A stretch of DNA of 64,000 bases from Amanita rubescens (lineage: Eukaryota > Basidiomycota > Agaricomycetes > Agaricales > Amanitaceae): NCBI GenBank assembly GCA_015039365.1, contig WION01000110.1, forward strand, positions 90,135 to 154,134. The letters are read 5' to 3'. Made by a program: the position numbers and the translations under genes. This document shows, in pieces, positions 1 to 10,052 of the stretch. Position 1 is the stretch's first letter. Each line of letters opens with the position of its first letter. Under the pieces are notes generated by a model that was not told the origin of the DNA, ran no database searches, and was given only the letters and a program-made list of their open reading frames with translations.

Positions 1-989
1 TACAACCGATCCCTAGTCTCTTAGGAGAAATCCCTACCTTCACAGGAAAGCGATCTCAAGCACAGGATTTCTTAGATCGAATGGAGCTATTCCTAGATCT
101 CAATCCAGGTCGCATCAACACAGATAGACTTAAAATCGGACTGACGTTATCTATGATAACCGACAAAGCTGAAAACTGGAGACGCAATCAAAACAACGAT
201 CTTAATGATGCAGCAAAGACGGAGATAACATGGAACGACTGGACAGGATTTAAAACCAGATTCCTCAACAATTGGCAAGAAATAGATTCACCCGGAAACG
301 CATACACAGAATTAGTACAACTACAGAAACGCAAAGACAAGAAAGGAAAACGAATCTCAATCCCAAAATACGTTGGTTTATTCAAAGAACTAATAAAGAA
401 AGCTGGAATTACAGGCAGTGCCGCCACCCATATGTTCGGACAAGGACTCGACGCCAACACGTACAGAGCAGTCGTAATGAGAGACCCTAAAACCTTGGAC
501 GAATGGTATGAAGGAGCACTCAGAGCATACAACGCCGAAACACGTATTGGCATTCTAGCAACCAACAGAGGAGGAACATCCTCACACAAACCCCCTCGAA
601 ACGAATGGGATATGGATCTCGATGCAATAATTCTTGGCGCGTTATCAAAGGATGAACGAACCCGACATATCCGAGATGGACTCTGTTTCATATGTCATAA
701 ACCGGACCATATGTCAGGACAATGCCCCATGAGGAAGGATAAAGGATCTTACAAAGGGAAGAAGAAGTTTAATGGAAAGAAAGGAAAGAAATTCGCACAC
801 GGTCGTCATATTCGAGCAACCGAAAGGGATGACGACGGCAGTAACTATGAAAACGTCGAAGAGTCTAGCCAGCATGAAGAAGAAGAAGAAGAAGACACTA
901 GCGACAGAACGATACGCGCTATGTTAAAGAAACTCTCTCCAGATCAACGAATCAACCTCCTTATCAACGCGGATAAACCGGATTTTTGA
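1..989 (+). CDS. gag: Retrotransposon Gag polyprotein, partial at 5' edge
   Basis: The frame is open from the first bases of the window (no stop before the ATG at 81), so the true start is probably outside. The N-terminal part has the helical retrotransposon-gag pattern. A CCHC zinc knuckle (CFIC-HKPD-H-MSGQ-C, spacing CX2CX4HX4C) lies about 203-216 residues after the ATG at 81 and would bind template RNA. A basic Lys/Gly stretch follows, then an acidic Glu run. The product should form the particle that packages the element RNA. It ends at a TGA (987-989) that overlaps the pol frame. Confidence 0.9.
   Translation, partial: QPIPSLLGEIPTFTGKRSQAQDFLDRMELFLDLNPGRINTDRLKIGLTLSMITDKAENWRRNQNNDLNDAAKTEITWNDWTGFKTRFLNNWQEIDSPGNAYTELVQLQKRKDKKGKRISIPKYVGLFKELIKKAGITGSAATHMFGQGLDANTYRAVVMRDPKTLDEWYEGALRAYNAETRIGILATNRGGTSSHKPPRNEWDMDLDAIILGALSKDERTRHIRDGLCFICHKPDHMSGQCPMRKDKGSYKGKKKFNGKKGKKFAHGRHIRATERDDDGSNYENVEESSQHEEEEEEDTSDRTIRAMLKKLSPDQRINLLINADKPDF
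981..989 (+). promoter_or_regulatory. Probable -1 ribosomal frameshift site between gag and pol
   Basis: The last gag codons read GAT TTT TGA. A run of five T allows the TTT codon to slip back one base onto another TTT, after which reading continues TTG ACA in the pol frame. The pol frame has no ATG here (its first codon is TTG), so frameshifting rather than a separate start is likely. This is inference from the sequence; no downstream pseudoknot was modelled. Confidence 0.5.
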
Positions 990-3900
990 CAGTGGGACAC
1001 ATGTCAGTGGATGCCTGTCCCATAACTTCGGATTCAACTCCAAAGGACGATCTTTCGATATCACCTGTAATAGTACGTTCTATTTCAAGCAATCGATTAT
1101 CTATCCCACTCGAAGTTGAAACCGAAGACAACACTGAATCAATGACTGCACTGGTCGACAGCGGTGCAGAAGGTCTATTTATTAATTCATCAATCGCGTA
1201 CAAATGGAGAAAGAAGAAACTCGCAAGACCAATCCGAGTCAAGAACGTTGACGGCACATATAACACGAATGGAGAAATTTCTGACAAGTGTTTGATCACC
1301 ATCGATATCAATGGAAAGAAGATGACCGAATGGTTCTTGGTCACTTCGCTTGGCGATCAAAACTTGATACTGGGGCTTCCGTGGCTCGAGAAGCATGACC
1401 CAATCATAAGCTGGAGGAATAAGACTCTGGAGTTCCGTAACTCCAAAGAAGACGAATGGAAGGCATCAATACGGAGCATCTTGCATCGACTCGATGAAGA
1501 AGCAATGCCTAAATGGGAAGAAGATGTCGTAATTCGGTATTTGTTGTCACACAAAGGACCAGAAGAGAAGAGTCTACGTTGGAAACTACCATTTGAAGAT
1601 ATAAAAAGATGGACTGAAGAAGATTATGACGAGATCACGATTAATCGCTATTCACCAGCTCAACAAATGGAACATAAATACAACACCGATCAGAAGGAAA
1701 TCACGCTACCTCCTGAGTATCTCGAATGGAAAGAGATATTTGAAAAACAAGCGTCAGAACGATTCCCAGACCGCAGATCATGGGATCACGCAATTGAACT
1801 TCGCGAAGATTTTATACCAAAGAAAGGGAAGATCTACCCAATATCACCATTACAACAAAATATGCTTGATGAATGGATCAAAGAACAATTAACTAAAGGA
1901 TATATACGACCATCCAAATCTCCGCAGGCAGCGCCATTCTTTTATGTTGAAAAGAAGGATAGCAAAACACTCAGACCCTGCCAAGACTACCGATACTTGA
2001 ACGAACACACGAAACCAAACTCTTACCCCTTACCACTAATATCCGATCTGATGCTACAACTTAAAGGATCACAATACTTTACAAAATTGGACATCAGATG
2101 GGGATACAACAATGTTCGAATCAAAGAAGGAGACGAATGGAAAGCCGCATTTATCACGAATAAAGGACTATTCGAACCAACAGTTATGTTCTTTGGATTA
2201 CGCAATTCACCAGCAACATTTCAAGCTATGATGGACGATTACTTCAGGGACTTCATGAACGAAGGATGGATCGCCATTTATATGGATGACATCTTGATAC
2301 ACGCGCGCAACAAACAAGAACTCGAGAAAAGAACAAAGCTAGTACTCGCAAAATTAAAAGAACACGATCTTTACCTGAAACTTGAAAAATGCAAATTTGC
2401 CGCCGAAGAAGTGGATTTCTTAGGCATGATAATCACAAAAGACACGATAAAAATGGATCCAATAAAACTCGCTGGAATCAGAGACTGGCCCCCTCCGACA
2501 ACAGTTAAACAAGTACGCTCGTTTCTTGGATTTGGAAATTACTACAGACGTTTCATATCCGGATTCGCGCACCTCGCACGACCCCTCCATGACTTAACGA
2601 AGAAAAACAAAATATGGGAATGGACACTAGAATGTAGAGTCGCCTTCGACTCATTAAAGGAAAGTTTCGTAACAGCACCAGTACTAAAGATGCCAGATGT
2701 CAATCAACCCTTCATACTCGAAACGGATGCATCTAAATGGGCTGTCGGAGCCGCCTTAATGCAGAAAGACGAAAACGGAGACTTACACCCTTGTGGATAC
2801 CTCTCACACGCACTTACGCCTACTGAACGAAACTGGCAAATCTACGACCGAGAGCTCTTTGCCATAATTTACGCCCTTGATGAATGGAAATACCTACTGC
2901 TTGGAGCAGAACACACACTCACTATTCACTGCGATCACAAGAACTTAACCTATTACCGCGCACCACAACGTCTCACAGCTAGACAAGCAAGATGGTGGAA
3001 TAATCTCTCAAGATATAATTACCAACTAATTCACGTTCCTGGAGCAAAACTAACTCAAGCGGACGCCCTATCCCGCCGACCTGATCACACCAATGGAGAA
3101 GAAGATGACGAAACAGTCACGATGCTCCCTGACTCATTATTCATTCAAGTCATCGCTGAAGATCTCCGAGATCAAGTAAAGAATGCAACTCAAACCGATG
3201 AGTTTGCTGAAACCATTAGAAGATGCTTAAAGGAGAAAGGAACAGCGCCCCTTCGCACAGCAATCACCGATTGGACCGAAGATAACGGAATCATCCTATT
3301 CAAAAATAAGGCATACGTTCCATTAGACTCCGATCTCCGCCGATCTATTATTAAAGAATACCATGAAGCACCGAGTGCAGGACACCCTGGATTCTTCAAA
3401 ACGCTTAGCCTACTAAGGGAACACTACTGGTGGCCTAGAATGACAACACTTGTCAAAAGTTTTATCGACGGATGCCTTACCTGTCAACAGATGAAACCTA
3501 ATACACACCCCACCGCCGCACCCCTAATGCCGATTAAATCCCACGCACACCGACCGTTTCAACAGATTACCATGGATTTCATCACCGATCTACCGCTTAG
3601 CGACGGTTTTGACTCTATCTTTGTCGTGGTCGACCAAGGACTTTCAAAGGGAGTAATTCTATGTCCCTGTAATAAAACTATTACATCAGCCGAAACCGCC
3701 GACCTCTACATCAAAGAAGTATTCAAGAACTTCGGATTACCAGACATTATGATATCTGACAGAGGACCGCAATTCGCAGCAAAAGTCTTCGAAGGGATAA
3801 CTAGCGCACTTCAGATCAAACACAAGATGAGCACCGCCTTTCACCCTCAAACAGATGGACAAACGGAACGCTATAACGCCGTACTCGAAGTATACCTCCG

Positions 3901-4603
3901 CATATTCTGCGCTTATGAACCAGACAAATGGAACAAGATACTTCCTATCGCACAATTCGCTCATAATTCTAGAACGCATGAAGAACTGAAACAATCACCG
4001 TTCTATCTCATGTATGGATCTAACCCCGTGGCACTACCCCAGGTTACAGAACAATCAGCTACCCCTGTAGCAGATGAACGCATCAGACTCCTGATCAAAG
4101 CAAGAGAAGAAGCTCTGGCAGCACACGACCTTGCACGCCTCAAAATGGCACAACGAACAATGAAACACTCTAAACCGTTCAAAGAAGGAGAAAAGGTTTG
4201 GCTAGATTCAAAGAACCTACGCATTCCTTATCAATCACGTAAACTCGCACCTAAACGAGAAGGACCCTTCAAGATAAAGAAAGTCTTAGGACCTGTCACC
4301 TATCAACTAGACCTACCGAAACAATGGAAGATACACAGCGTTTTCCACGCATGTCTACTGTCACCATTTAAAGAAACAGAATTCCATGGACCTAACGACA
4401 CACGTCCACCACCAGATCTGATAGAAGGATCAGAAGAATACGAAATAGAAGCTATTCTCGCACACCGAAAGATCGGACGTCAATTACAGTTTCTCGTCAA
4501 ATGGAAAGGCTATGATACAAGCGAGAACACTTGGGAACCCCAAAGGAACTTGTCAAACGCCGAGGATATCCTTGACGAATATAAGAAACGTAGGAAACTC
4601 TAA
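986..4603 (+). CDS. pol: Pol polyprotein: protease, reverse transcriptase, RNase H, integrase, chromodomain
   Basis: About 1205 codons, uninterrupted. In order: aspartic protease with the DSGA motif (ALVDSGAEG, near residue 57); reverse transcriptase with the YMDD catalytic box (IYMDDILI, near 430); RNase H (ETDASKWAVGAAL, near 580); integrase with an HHCC zinc-binding segment (CLTCQQMK), then the DD35E core (MDFITDLP, ISDRGPQF and the downstream E); and a C-terminal chromodomain (VKWKGYDTSENTWEP). The chromodomain defines the chromovirus clade and is thought to guide integration to particular chromatin. Expression probably needs the frameshift at the gag stop. Confidence 0.95.
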   Translation: MTVGHMSVDACPITSDSTPKDDLSISPVIVRSISSNRLSIPLEVETEDNTESMTALVDSGAEGLFINSSIAYKWRKKKLARPIRVKNVDGTYNTNGEISDKCLITIDINGKKMTEWFLVTSLGDQNLILGLPWLEKHDPIISWRNKTLEFRNSKEDEWKASIRSILHRLDEEAMPKWEEDVVIRYLLSHKGPEEKSLRWKLPFEDIKRWTEEDYDEITINRYSPAQQMEHKYNTDQKEITLPPEYLEWKEIFEKQASERFPDRRSWDHAIELREDFIPKKGKIYPISPLQQNMLDEWIKEQLTKGYIRPSKSPQAAPFFYVEKKDSKTLRPCQDYRYLNEHTKPNSYPLPLISDLMLQLKGSQYFTKLDIRWGYNNVRIKEGDEWKAAFITNKGLFEPTVMFFGLRNSPATFQAMMDDYFRDFMNEGWIAIYMDDILIHARNKQELEKRTKLVLAKLKEHDLYLKLEKCKFAAEEVDFLGMIITKDTIKMDPIKLAGIRDWPPPTTVKQVRSFLGFGNYYRRFISGFAHLARPLHDLTKKNKIWEWTLECRVAFDSLKESFVTAPVLKMPDVNQPFILETDASKWAVGAALMQKDENGDLHPCGYLSHALTPTERNWQIYDRELFAIIYALDEWKYLLLGAEHTLTIHCDHKNLTYYRAPQRLTARQARWWNNLSRYNYQLIHVPGAKLTQADALSRRPDHTNGEEDDETVTMLPDSLFIQVIAEDLRDQVKNATQTDEFAETIRRCLKEKGTAPLRTAITDWTEDNGIILFKNKAYVPLDSDLRRSIIKEYHEAPSAGHPGFFKTLSLLREHYWWPRMTTLVKSFIDGCLTCQQMKPNTHPTAAPLMPIKSHAHRPFQQITMDFITDLPLSDGFDSIFVVVDQGLSKGVILCPCNKTITSAETADLYIKEVFKNFGLPDIMISDRGPQFAAKVFEGITSALQIKHKMSTAFHPQTDGQTERYNAVLEVYLRIFCAYEPDKWNKILPIAQFAHNSRTHEELKQSPFYLMYGSNPVALPQVTEQSATPVADERIRLLIKAREEALAAHDLARLKMAQRTMKHSKPFKEGEKVWLDSKNLRIPYQSRKLAPKREGPFKIKKVLGPVTYQLDLPKQWKIHSVFHACLLSPFKETEFHGPNDTRPPPDLIEGSEEYEIEAILAHRKIGRQLQFLVKWKGYDTSENTWEPQRNLSNAEDILDEYKKRRKL

Positions 4604-4642
4604 ACGAGCAAAGATTACACCTACAACACTCAGAAACCACCT

Positions 4643-6358
4643 ATGAATCATGGAATCAACAAAAACCTCACCGACAATCTCGCCAACAACGACGAGAGCA
4701 CCATCACCGGAACCGCCCATATACTCAGTCTTTACCCAGACAACGACGACAACACCACCACCACCACCGAATCCCATGATACATCCAATAATCAGGATGC
4801 TAGCAGAAGGACGACGATCACCGAATCCGATAGGCCACGCCTCGTTCCTTATCACAGCGCTTCAGATTCTGACAAAGAGAATCGATCTAATGATTCACCC
4901 AGAACAAGCCGAGCTACGAGTCTTCACGATACCACAGAAGATCAAGATAACGGAGGACATAATGAAGATACAAGGAGAGCTAGGAAAATACTTGATAACA
5001 TGCGAAAGGTATATCATAACCCCGACTCTTTTGCCGAATTCGACAAGGAATCAACTGGCGATCTTCGCAACAGAAGCGATGATAACAACCCAGCTAGCCC
5101 TAGCAGTCATCGAATCTTGGCAGACATCACTCCCTCTGAACCTCAGACGATCTTTACGACATTCGCAGACCATAACAGCTCAGCTCTTATGCGAAAGACT
5201 ATTGACGACATTAGAAGACTTTCCGGCCTGTCGATCAATTCTCAGGAACTGGAACGACTTACCAGACTCTGGCGCATTCTCTCAGACGCAAGACTCGCCA
5301 AGGCAATCATCGTCAACGCTCGAGAACGATACAACTATCACTGCGCAGATCTTATAGAAATCTGGACCAACTTAGATCGTATGGAATGGTACACCAAACT
5401 CTCTCATGGATGCACCATCCACCAATTCGGAATCGACCTCTTACGCCGAATCCTCACCGCTGACGTAGAACGCTTCTACGAACAAGCCATCTTAGACGTC
5501 AGAAATGAAATACACCCCCCATTCATCCTTAATGACGACCCCAACGACCTCATCGCCATCCATCACAGCTTTGACTCTCACAGGATCGCACCAGATGCAC
5601 AGCATGTCTTAGAACTTACGAACCGAACCGAAATCGGAGCAATCGCCTTAGCAGATCTAGCAGATCGAATCAAGGAGATCGCCGAATCTTCTAGACGGAC
5701 TACCGCATGGACAGAAGATCTGTTTACCAAAGGAGCTAAACCGCAGCAACTCTCTCACAATGCCTACGAAGAAGTTGCCCACGTCATGATGGAATTAGAT
5801 CTCCATCAGAATCTTATACCTTCCACGCCTGTCGCCCAGACCGCTGAAAGATTTAAGAACCTCGGACGTTCACTCATTCCCCAGCACAACCTTTATCGAT
5901 TATGGAAGGGAACGCAGAACAGACCCAACAGACCCCCACCATCTCCAACGGCGCATCGACGTCCACCCCTACCGCCTTTAGCATCGGCGCCTTCGACGGT
6001 CGAGAACGCCTCGCCCGCATTCACCAGGAAATCTCGGATTTCCTCCATTACCAGTCCCACGTCCGGCTCTTTGCCGCCACATCCCTACCGCCAACAGTCC
6101 CTCGTCCCGACGACGAATCAAAGGAGCGCATCATTAAGCTCCTCAAAGAAGAGAACCGACGCCTCAAGGTTCTCCACAAGCTCCTCAACTCGCTTGAGGC
6201 CAACAACGAGGAACTCGTCCAAACGTATACGGACACACCCACCGACTGGAACGCAGGAGGATGGAACCAGGACGAATGACTTCGACGTCTTCGTCGACAA
6301 CTCAGCCGGCTATCATCCTTACGACGATGAAGATGCCCGCCACAACCTCGATACCTAG
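4643..6358 (+). CDS. Long accessory ORF downstream of pol, unknown function
   Basis: A 571-codon frame opens 40 bp after pol and runs almost to the 3' LTR. The N-terminal half is low-complexity (Asn, Asp, Thr, Ser). The central part, from the internal ATG at 5381, looks like a helical protein (for example DLLRRILTADVERFYEQAI). The C-terminal third is Pro/Ser/Arg-rich and ends with an acidic tail. The frame overlaps two other open frames (4650-5357 and 5902-6279), so only part of it may be translated: ATG 5381 sits 24 bp after the stop of the first. No env signal peptide or membrane segment is visible. I do not recognise the family. Confidence 0.5.
   Translation: MNHGINKNLTDNLANNDESTITGTAHILSLYPDNDDNTTTTTESHDTSNNQDASRRTTITESDRPRLVPYHSASDSDKENRSNDSPRTSRATSLHDTTEDQDNGGHNEDTRRARKILDNMRKVYHNPDSFAEFDKESTGDLRNRSDDNNPASPSSHRILADITPSEPQTIFTTFADHNSSALMRKTIDDIRRLSGLSINSQELERLTRLWRILSDARLAKAIIVNARERYNYHCADLIEIWTNLDRMEWYTKLSHGCTIHQFGIDLLRRILTADVERFYEQAILDVRNEIHPPFILNDDPNDLIAIHHSFDSHRIAPDAQHVLELTNRTEIGAIALADLADRIKEIAESSRRTTAWTEDLFTKGAKPQQLSHNAYEEVAHVMMELDLHQNLIPSTPVAQTAERFKNLGRSLIPQHNLYRLWKGTQNRPNRPPPSPTAHRRPPLPPLASAPSTVENASPAFTRKSRISSITSPTSGSLPPHPYRQQSLVPTTNQRSASLSSSKKRTDASRFSTSSSTRLRPTTRNSSKRIRTHPPTGTQEDGTRTNDFDVFVDNSAGYHPYDDEDARHNLDT
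4650..5357 (+). CDS. Accessory ORF 1 after pol, helical protein of unknown function
   Basis: 235 codons in a frame shifted by one relative to the 571-codon ORF, starting 7 bp after that ORF's ATG. After a Thr/Pro-rich leader the sequence looks like a folded helical protein (for example LAIFATEAMITTQLALAVIE), more so than the Asn/Asp-rich alternative frame over the same bases. Its stop at 5355-5357 is just before ATG 5381 of the next candidate ORF. This is consistent with a chain of ORFs. The frame choice is inference; codon statistics against gag/pol would settle it. Confidence 0.5.
   Translation: MESTKTSPTISPTTTRAPSPEPPIYSVFTQTTTTTPPPPPNPMIHPIIRMLAEGRRSPNPIGHASFLITALQILTKRIDLMIHPEQAELRVFTIPQKIKITEDIMKIQGELGKYLITCERYIITPTLLPNSTRNQLAIFATEAMITTQLALAVIESWQTSLPLNLRRSLRHSQTITAQLLCERLLTTLEDFPACRSILRNWNDLPDSGAFSQTQDSPRQSSSTLENDTTITAQIL
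5902..6279 (+). CDS. Accessory ORF 3 after pol, coiled-coil protein
   Basis: 125 codons from an ATG inside the 571-codon ORF. Residues about 75-110 have a heptad-like pattern (IIKLLKEENRRLKVLHKLL) typical of a coiled coil. The alternative frame here is Pro/Ser/Arg-rich and looks less like a folded protein. Its position suggests reinitiation or overlap translation from the same RNA as the ORFs before it. Function unknown. Confidence 0.45.
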   Translation: MEGNAEQTQQTPTISNGASTSTPTAFSIGAFDGRERLARIHQEISDFLHYQSHVRLFAATSLPPTVPRPDDESKERIIKLLKEENRRLKVLHKLLNSLEANNEELVQTYTDTPTDWNAGGWNQDE

Positions 6359-6408
6359 AGGATACCCGCATATTGTTGTTGCGGTCAACAACGTAGAGGA
6401 GAGCTAGT

Positions 6409-6902
6409 GTTACAAACACGGTACGGACTCCTACATTATGATTACATGACACGTCGGACATGCTTACTTTTTCGTATATGCCTACCCCTTCGTCACACCC
6501 CCATTATGTTCATCAAACGGACTGCCTCGTTCCCTTATCAATCCCCATTCCGTTTACCCTATGCCCAACTCCTTGTTCATACGCGTACCATCCCCTATGC
6601 CCCTTGTTTTACCTATACTTGCTATCGCCTTTGTTCTACTTACGATACGGCTGTGTTTCTGTACATGTATATAAACCGATGTACTGTAACGTCGAACCTT
6701 AAGTTCGACTTAACTGTCTAGTTTGTCTTTGTCAATATCACATCCTATCTCACCTAAAGAACGTCGTTCTTACTCCGTTCATTATCGCTCTCAAGGATAA
6801 GACTTCTTCTAGTCGTCTTATCACTTAGCTTATTCGTTCACCTATTGTTTGACTTGTCCGTTGGACTTAGTCTACTTTGTCAAGCGCTCATAGCGTGGAC
6901 AC
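6409..6902 (+). repeat. 3' LTR of the Gypsy element (approximate ends)
   Basis: After a purine-rich tract (about 6391-6406, gaggagagct) a TG-starting segment begins at 6409 (TGTTACAAAC). It ends near ACA at 6900-6902, where the hAT coding frame resumes. A TATA box (tatataaa, 6668-6675) lies inside, as expected for U3. The 5' LTR is not in the window, so the ends cannot be confirmed by alignment; TTGTA at 6903-6907 would be the candidate target-site duplication. Confidence 0.7.
6668..6675 (+). promoter_or_regulatory. TATA box in LTR
   Basis: The string tatataaa within the LTR is followed about 25-30 bp later by the inverted stretch gaacctt-aagttc. It is the likely core promoter of the retrotransposon transcript. 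In a 3' LTR it could also drive transcription outward into the hAT remnant. Confidence 0.5.
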
Positions 6903-8460
6903 ATTGTAGGTGGAGATTGACGTGATCATAACATCTGCAAGTCCTTCGGCAAGTTTACGAATCTCGTTAAGATTGGCGTCTAATCCATCCTGCCCCAGTC
7001 CAGCTCCATCCTGCATATTATCAAATTGGGCGAGTATACTCTTGACGACGAGATTGATTACATGCACGAAGCAACTGACATGCGAGGCATCCCTGGCGAA
7101 CGATTCCACCTTATCAGCCAAATTATCCACCATCACGTCGTTATTACTTGCATTGTCGCATGTCAGAGACAAGATCTGAAACAAAAAAATGGTCAGTTAC
7201 ATCCAGATCAGTGAGCTTTGAGCCGTGCTAACCTTATCGCGAATCCCGAACGCATCCAACACCATCACAAGCTGATCGGCAAGCTCAACACCTGTATGCC
7301 TATGGGGCACCTCGATGATATCAAGAAGCCAGGCGTTCACGACACCGGCACTTGCATATTGGACAGTCACAGCCATGTAGGCTCGACGATTAGGCAACGT
7401 CCAGCAATCCGTACCCACGTGGAATCTCCCTTTGTGTGCCTGATGGTATTTGATGTTAGAAGCAATTTCTGACAGCATTATGGAGGCGACTCACACGTAG
7501 ATGCTTGGCGATCAACTTGCGCGCAGTTAAGAATACCTGCCGAACATCTCGCGCTACCGTCGACGGCGCCGGTATATACTGCTGTGGCCTCCCCGTTTTC
7601 ATGTTCAAGTGATACCCTGCATCCCCAACAACTTCAAATGGACGCTTACTCTCGCTCATCCATCGAACGTGGTTGGCGCGAACCTCATGGTTAGATGCTT
7701 GCCTTGTCGAGTATGTAATCTTCTGCTGACCAGCACGTTCAAATGCAACCGTGAGGGAACCACTGCGCCGGAGGTTAACCTTGTCTTTCATCACGTCCCG
7801 GGCCGCCCTCAAGTTCCTCACCCCCAAAGCTGCTGCAACCGCCTCATCCCCAAAGCACTTTTTCGCGTGTGACTTCAAATTGGATGTAGAAGTTGCATCG
7901 GCGCTGTCCATATTCCTCTTGATTACGTGGCCTCCCTGAGTAAAGCATTGTTTAGCCGCACATCGGAAGACTTGATAACGTTTCTTGTTTTCAAGTTTGA
8001 ACACTGGAGGCAGATAAAAGACGTAGATGGGTGATTTATAAGTTTTGTATAGCTTGTCTACAGCGTTACTGATCAATCGGTGTTCACAGGAAATACAGTT
8101 AGCCTTACCAAGGGCTTCCTGGGAGTCTATGCTCCCCTTTTTGACGCTAGCATCATCATCACCATTATTATCGGGATCAGGGTTGTCAGTATCAGGGTTG
8201 TCAGGATCATCATCAGATTGGTGGAGTTCAATGATGTTGTTATTGTCGTTATTGTGATTGTCATCCTCGATGTTTCCTGTTGCAGTTGGGGTTCCAGGCT
8301 GGGTAGTCGTCGGTGTAGAGGATGGTGCTGATGTCTCAGACACTGTCTGCACCTGTTGACGTCTGTCTTGGGCCACCTTCAGCTTCTTGGTAAGGGCCTC
8401 ATTGCTCTCTTCGAGCCTTGTTGTCGCTGTTCGCTTGCGAGTTTCCTTGGCTGTGTTCAT
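6903..8460 (-). pseudogene. hAT transposase, truncated by LTR insertion
   Basis: The ATG is at 8460. The N-terminus is disordered and acidic. A Cys/His BED-like zinc-finger region follows (CISCEHR...HVIKRN...HAKKC, residues about 123-200), then the RNase-H-like catalytic core with HVGTDCWTLPNRRAY and LTCDNASNND, which carry the first two conserved acidic residues of hAT transposases. The exons join across an intron at 7176-7232 (57 bp) and a 28-bp step at 7469-7496, which is either an abnormally short GT..AG intron or a frameshift. The frame then runs into the Gypsy LTR at 6902, so the third acidic residue and the dimerisation domain are lost from this piece. It cannot encode a working transposase as it stands. 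Confidence 0.85.
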
Positions 8461-9157
8461 TGCAGTCGAGGATGTGCAAATTTTTTGTATATTATTATTA
8501 TGAATGTAATACTTGATATAATCCCAGGGGTATGGAGGGTGGACAATTATAGAGGGGGGTTTTTAGGGGTTGGCCAACCTCAACCCTTACCCCTACCCTC
8601 CATAAAACCCTTGGAAAACCCCCAGGGTTTCCCATACCCCTGCTGATCCCTAATCACTCCTGAATCATGAGTGATCATTAATGATTCATGATTATCCCAA
8701 GTGAACAGCCATGAGTAGTAGTTATTGGATCATGAATAGAATTTTTCAAATATTTGAATTCTGTCATGAAAACTCATTAAGCACAGTGAATCATGGTGAA
8801 CAACTGTTGAGACCATCCAAAGTCCTTTTATGATCAATTGTAGCTTAATTGTGGCTCATCATGAATCATCATGGTCCATTCATGATCACTCCACATCGAA
8901 ATTTTGATGTGCCTTCCAAATTTGGAAGTTGGTATGCCCAACTCGCTCAATATTCCCACGGGAGTACTTAGTGCACTAAGTCTACTTAGTTGTGTCATAG
9001 TTCCCACAGTTGAATTGAGCTTGTGCCACACTGCTCATCCTCAGATATCAAGTTAATGCCTTCAACCTTGGCCCTTAACTTGACATTCAACTTGTAATCT
9101 CAATTGATGTTTGACTTGACTTGTAAACATTGCCAATTGGCTGTATTAATGCTCTCG

Positions 9158-9187
9158 TATTCTCTCTTATTCTCTCTTATTCTCTCT
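9158..9187 (+). repeat. Short microsatellite (TATTCTCTCT)n
   Basis: Three near-identical 10-bp units of tattctctct in the noncoding flank of the hAT element. Confidence 0.8.
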
Positions 9188-9869
9188 TTGGCCATGTTTG
9201 GCATCCTTCTTCTGGGCAATGTTTGGCACTTTTCCTGGCCACTCTCTGGTCCCAAGTTCATTGTTTAATATGTATAATGTGCTGGTACATGTAGCACTAA
9301 CTGTGATTAGAGCCTATGAATAAGCATTACAAGAACTGTCTTGTATTGGAAATCTATTCAAATGAATATTCAGGTCTTGTAAAAAAGACATTCACTTCAT
9401 TTGAATCCTTTCATTGTCAAAAGTGTTGTTAAAAGCATGGTAGTGATCATCAATGATCACTAATGATTAAGAATGATTACAGATGGTTAATGATGAATAC
9501 AAATTCTCTAAATTTCACTCTATATCATGGTTCATAATGGTTCATAATGGTTCATGGGGGCATGATCCAAGAAGAAAAAAGCAATCATGATATGGCCATG
9601 ATGAATCCCTTCCATTCATGACTGGATAAGCATGATTCACAATGATCTATCAAGATCATCATTGATCACTGATGATCATGACAAATTATGATGGATCATG
9701 AAATAGGTTTTGTCCAATTTCGCGGCACATAGGTCTGAGCTATGTTGTAGGGATTGGATATGTTACTTTTCAACAATGACATTGGAAATTGTTTCTAAAA
9801 TTAGCAATGTCATCCGAGTTGCCACTGGCCAATCCACCCCTCCACCCCTCTCAATGGTCACCATCAAAG

Positions 9870-10052
9870 ACCAGTTGCGACCGGTTGTGACCGGTTTTCA
9901 ACCGGTCTTTGATTCTAGCCCAAAGGCCCGGACCGCAACCGGGCAGAAGTCAAATCTACCAAAACCGGCAACCGTGGTTCGGTTGCAACCGGTAGCGGTC
10001 CAGTCCGGTTGCCGGTTTTTTACCGGTTGCACAACCGGACTTTAAAACACTA
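9870..10052 (-). repeat. hAT terminal and subterminal ACCGGTT repeats
   Basis: About ten copies of accgg/ccggt in both orientations are packed in 180 bp, ending at the element border. Such clusters are transposase-binding subterminal repeats in hAT elements. The base composition changes abruptly on either side. Confidence 0.7.

Larger units (their letters stand above)
1..6902 (+). mobile_element. Ty3/Gypsy chromovirus-type LTR retrotransposon, 5' end outside window
   Basis: The order gag, protease, reverse transcriptase, RNase H, integrase, chromodomain, extra ORFs and 3' LTR is that of a Ty3/Gypsy chromovirus. The 5' LTR and the start of gag lie left of the window. The element has inserted into a hAT transposase gene, whose reading frame resumes at about 6903 on the minus strand. 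Gag and pol are open throughout, so the copy may be young. Whether it is complete cannot be judged without the left end. Confidence 0.93.
6903..10052 (-). mobile_element. hAT-family DNA transposon, right part, interrupted by the Gypsy insertion
   Basis: It holds the 5' two-thirds of a hAT transposase gene and about 1.6 kb of AT-rich flank full of TGATCATGA-type palindromes. It ends in a GC-rich terminal zone of repeated ACCGGTT motifs (9870-10040). The outermost bases, read inward from 10052, are TAGTGTTTTAAAGTCCGG, the usual form of a hAT terminal inverted repeat. The other half should lie left of the window beyond the retrotransposon. The bases 10053-10060 (atcaggct) are the candidate 8-bp target duplication. 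Confidence 0.75.

Noticed and set aside
188..691. Minus-strand ORF opposite gag
   Set aside because: Shadow of the gag frame; no protein-like pattern.
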